From: Chloroflexota bacterium
GTDB taxonomy: Bacteria > Chloroflexota > Dormibacteria > CF-121
Direction of reading: 5' to 3'
Assembly (NCBI GenBank): GCA_005882525.1
Contig: VBGO01000139.1
Location: 1 to 6,319, forward strand
Length of the DNA: 6,319 nt
Shown here: positions 4,676 to 6,319 of the stretch, one piece after another
Layout of the letters: every line of letters starts with the position of its first letter
Position numbering within the stretch: the first letter of the stretch is position 1
Position numbers and translations under genes: made by a program
The notes under the pieces: generated by a model
The model's database searches: none
The model's input: only the letters and a program-made list of their open reading frames with translations
Told to the model about the DNA's origin: nothing

Positions 4676-5950
4676 CTATTCAATACGGGCGGCCAGCTCC
4701 TGCTCCACCGCGTCACGGACCAGAGGCACGGGGATTCGGTCGAGCACCTCCCCGAGGAATCCCTGGACCAGCATCCGCTCAGCGACCGGATGGGGAATCC
4801 CCCTGCTCTCCAGATAGAAGAGGTGTTCCGGGTCCACCGGACCGACGGTGGCGCCGTGGCTGCACCGCAAGATGTCGTTGTTCAAGATCTCGAGGATCGG
4901 CTCGGAGGTCGCCTGTGCCTTCTCCGAGAGGAGGAGGTTGCGGTTGGCCTGGTTGGAAGAGCTGCCTCGAGCTTCCGGCTCGACACGGACGACCCCTACA
5001 TAGACGCTCTTCGCCCGATCTCGCAGCGCTCCCTTGAAGAGCAAATCAGACGTGGTATGAGGTCCGACGTGGTCCTGCAGCGTCCGAAAGTCAAAGGCCT
5101 GGTCGCCCGTGCCGAAGAAGAGGCCCTTCAGATCCGCCGTCGAGCCGGGCCCTTCGAGGATCGCCTCGACCCGAAGCCGCGCCAGGTGACCGCCGAGCGC
5201 GACGTCCACCACCTTCAAGTGGGAATCGCGGCCAAGCTGGAACCGTTGATTGCCGAACTGCCAGGTCTTGACGCTCCAGTGCTGCAGGGTGATGTACCCC
5301 ACGTCCGCGCCCTCCTCGAGAAAGACCTCGGACGACCCGCTGGCGAGCGTCGCTTCCTGGCGGTCGCCGCTCAGGAACTGGTCGACATACTGAAACCGCG
5401 AGCCTCTTCCGGCGATCACCAGCGAGTGCGGCAACACGGCCGCGCCGGAGCCGGCCGACCAGAATTGGCTCACCAACGGCTGCTCAACCGTTACCCCCTC
5501 GGGGACATAGAGGAAGCTGCCACCGCTGAAGAGGGCGGCGTGCAGCGCCGCGAACTTGTCCCTCTCAGGCTTCACCCCGGTGAAGAGGTACCGCTCGACC
5601 AGCTCGGGGTAGGCGCCGGCGGCCTGCGCGAGGGGCATGAAGATCACGCCGCGCCTGGAAAGCTCTGGCTGGATGGAGACGAGCGCGGGCGACGTGCCGC
5701 GCTGGCGCAGCGTCGCGCCCACATGCTCGAGGGCTCCGGCTGGAGCCACCCCATTCGGCTGCTGGAAGGGCGCATACGCCTCGAGGTCCAGGCCTTTGAG
5801 ATCGACGTTCCGCCAGTCTTCCTGGCGCTTGGTGTCGGGCACCGGCAGCCCCTCGTAGATCCCGAAGGACTGCAGCCTTCGGGCGCGGAGCCAGTCCGGT
5901 TCGCGGTGAAGAGCACTCAGCTCTTCTACCGCCGACCTCGAAAACGCCAC
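4676..5950 (-). CDS. sufD: SufD, Fe-S cluster assembly scaffold subunit
   Basis: SufD pairs with SufB and the ATPase SufC in the SufBC2D scaffold that builds Fe-S clusters. The 424-aa product has the N-terminal KRQEDWRNVDLKGLDL segment, a beta-helix core, and the C-terminal LRCSHGATVG motif (His365, equivalent to the conserved cluster-site histidine of E. coli SufD). LFYLESRGIP and a final helix with GFLGEVLDRI follow. The glycine after this histidine separates it from SufB, which has HEATV at the equivalent place, so this is SufD rather than a second SufB. Length is normal. The GTG start at 5950 shares its first G with the sufB TAG stop, so translation is probably coupled. A 461-codon ORF runs on the opposite strand through this gene but is an antisense shadow. 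No sufC is in the window; it probably lies upstream of sufB. Confidence 0.95.
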   Translation of the reverse strand: MAFSRSAVEELSALHREPDWLRARRLQSFGIYEGLPVPDTKRQEDWRNVDLKGLDLEAYAPFQQPNGVAPAGALEHVGATLRQRGTSPALVSIQPELSRRGVIFMPLAQAAGAYPELVERYLFTGVKPERDKFAALHAALFSGGSFLYVPEGVTVEQPLVSQFWSAGSGAAVLPHSLVIAGRGSRFQYVDQFLSGDRQEATLASGSSEVFLEEGADVGYITLQHWSVKTWQFGNQRFQLGRDSHLKVVDVALGGHLARLRVEAILEGPGSTADLKGLFFGTGDQAFDFRTLQDHVGPHTTSDLLFKGALRDRAKSVYVGVVRVEPEARGSSSNQANRNLLLSEKAQATSEPILEILNNDILRCSHGATVGPVDPEHLFYLESRGIPHPVAERMLVQGFLGEVLDRIPVPLVRDAVEQELAARIE

Positions 5951-6319
5951 TAGCCGACCGAGCCGATCATCTCGAGCTGGATCAGGCGATTCAGCTCGAC
6001 GGCGTACTCGATGGGGAGCTCCTTGGTGAACGGCTCGATGAAGCCGTTCACGATCATCGTTTCTGCTTCCGCCTTGGTGATCCCGCGGCTTTGCAGGTAG
6101 AAGAGCTGCTCGTCGGAGACTTTGCTGACGGTCGCCTCGTGGCCGATCCGGACCTGCGGCTCATCAACCTCGGTGGTGGGATAGGTATCCGATCGCGACG
6201 CGTCGTCCAGCAGCAGCGCATCGCAGCGAACGAAGGATTTGGAGTTCTTCGCGCCCGGGTAGACCTTGACCAATCCGCGGTACGAGGTCCGGCCGCCGTT
6301 CTTCGAAATCGACTTCGAG
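5950..6319 (-). CDS. sufB: SufB C-terminal part, gene continues off the right edge
   Basis: These 122 codons are the C-terminal quarter of SufB, the subunit on which nascent Fe-S clusters form with SufD. The frame is open from the window edge, where it reads SKSISKNGGRTSYRGLVKV, a highly conserved SufB stretch. The cluster-site cysteine is in FVRCDALLLD (residue 32 of the fragment; E. coli Cys405 equivalent). The His-Glu pair is in IGHEATVSKV (residues 60-61; E. coli His433/Glu434 equivalent), and LFYLQSRGI and the terminal helix with GSVG complete the family end. The 5' part is missing, so the start, and whether sufC precedes it, cannot be judged. Mycobacterial SufB often carries an intein; none is present in the visible part. 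The TAG stop overlaps the sufD GTG by one base. Confidence 0.96.
   Translation of the reverse strand, partial: SKSISKNGGRTSYRGLVKVYPGAKNSKSFVRCDALLLDDASRSDTYPTTEVDEPQVRIGHEATVSKVSDEQLFYLQSRGITKAEAETMIVNGFIEPFTKELPIEYAVELNRLIQLEMIGSVG

Noticed and set aside
4568..5953. 461-codon plus-strand ORF antisense to sufD
   Set aside because: It lies opposite a clear SufD in a GC-rich gene, where long antisense frames are expected. Its translation shows no recognisable domain.
5950..6319. Mycobacterial-type SufB intein
   Set aside because: The visible C-terminal 122 codons align continuously with SufB. The part where such inteins usually sit is outside the window.

Overview
This is a high-G+C bacterial window with a compact layout: nearly all coding sequence is on the minus strand, with short gaps and many GTG/TTG starts. 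Gene content (SUF Fe-S assembly with a Rieske ferredoxin and a DUF59/SufT-like protein, an Ala/Pro-rich CpaF/TadA ATPase, an AmmeMemoRadiSam-type radical SAM enzyme) fits Chloroflexota, Dormibacterota-like or actinobacteria-like lineages. No rRNA or other marker gene is present, so this placement is tentative.

Layout from right to left, in the direction of minus-strand transcription. Bases 6319-4011 hold the tail of a SUF operon: the C-terminus of sufB (running off the right edge), sufD, a small Rieske [2Fe-2S] ferredoxin and a DUF59/SufT-like protein. Gaps are 10 nt or less, and sufB/sufD overlap by 1 nt. Converging on it from the plus strand is a 46-aa membrane protein gene (3869-4009) with a strong ribosome binding site; the two stop codons are 1 nt apart. 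A 201-nt divergent region (3668-3868) separates this small gene from a minus-strand cpaF-type secretion ATPase (3667-1973). Downstream of cpaF, after 47 nt, a minus-strand gene starts at 1925 and runs off the left edge.

That last gene is the main discovery. It encodes an AmrS-like (AmmeMemoRadiSam) radical SAM protein interrupted in frame by a complete 451-aa intein (bases 1607-255). The intein has N-terminal Cys1, a block B TPDH, two LAGLIDADG-type endonuclease motifs and a C-terminal His-Asn followed by Cys. It sits inside the CxxxCxxC motif that binds the radical SAM [4Fe-4S] cluster: the first two cysteines lie in the N-extein, and the third is the +1 Cys, joined only by splicing. Because intein Cys1 occupies the same position, the unspliced precursor also shows a complete CxxxCxxC. 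This suggests that cluster binding and splicing compete.

The frame is open from 1925 to 1 without a stop. The SUF genes build and deliver Fe-S clusters, the AmrS-like enzyme is a cluster-dependent client type, and cpaF belongs to pilus or secretion systems, with no other Tad gene in view. No rRNA, tRNA, CRISPR array or insertion sequence was seen.
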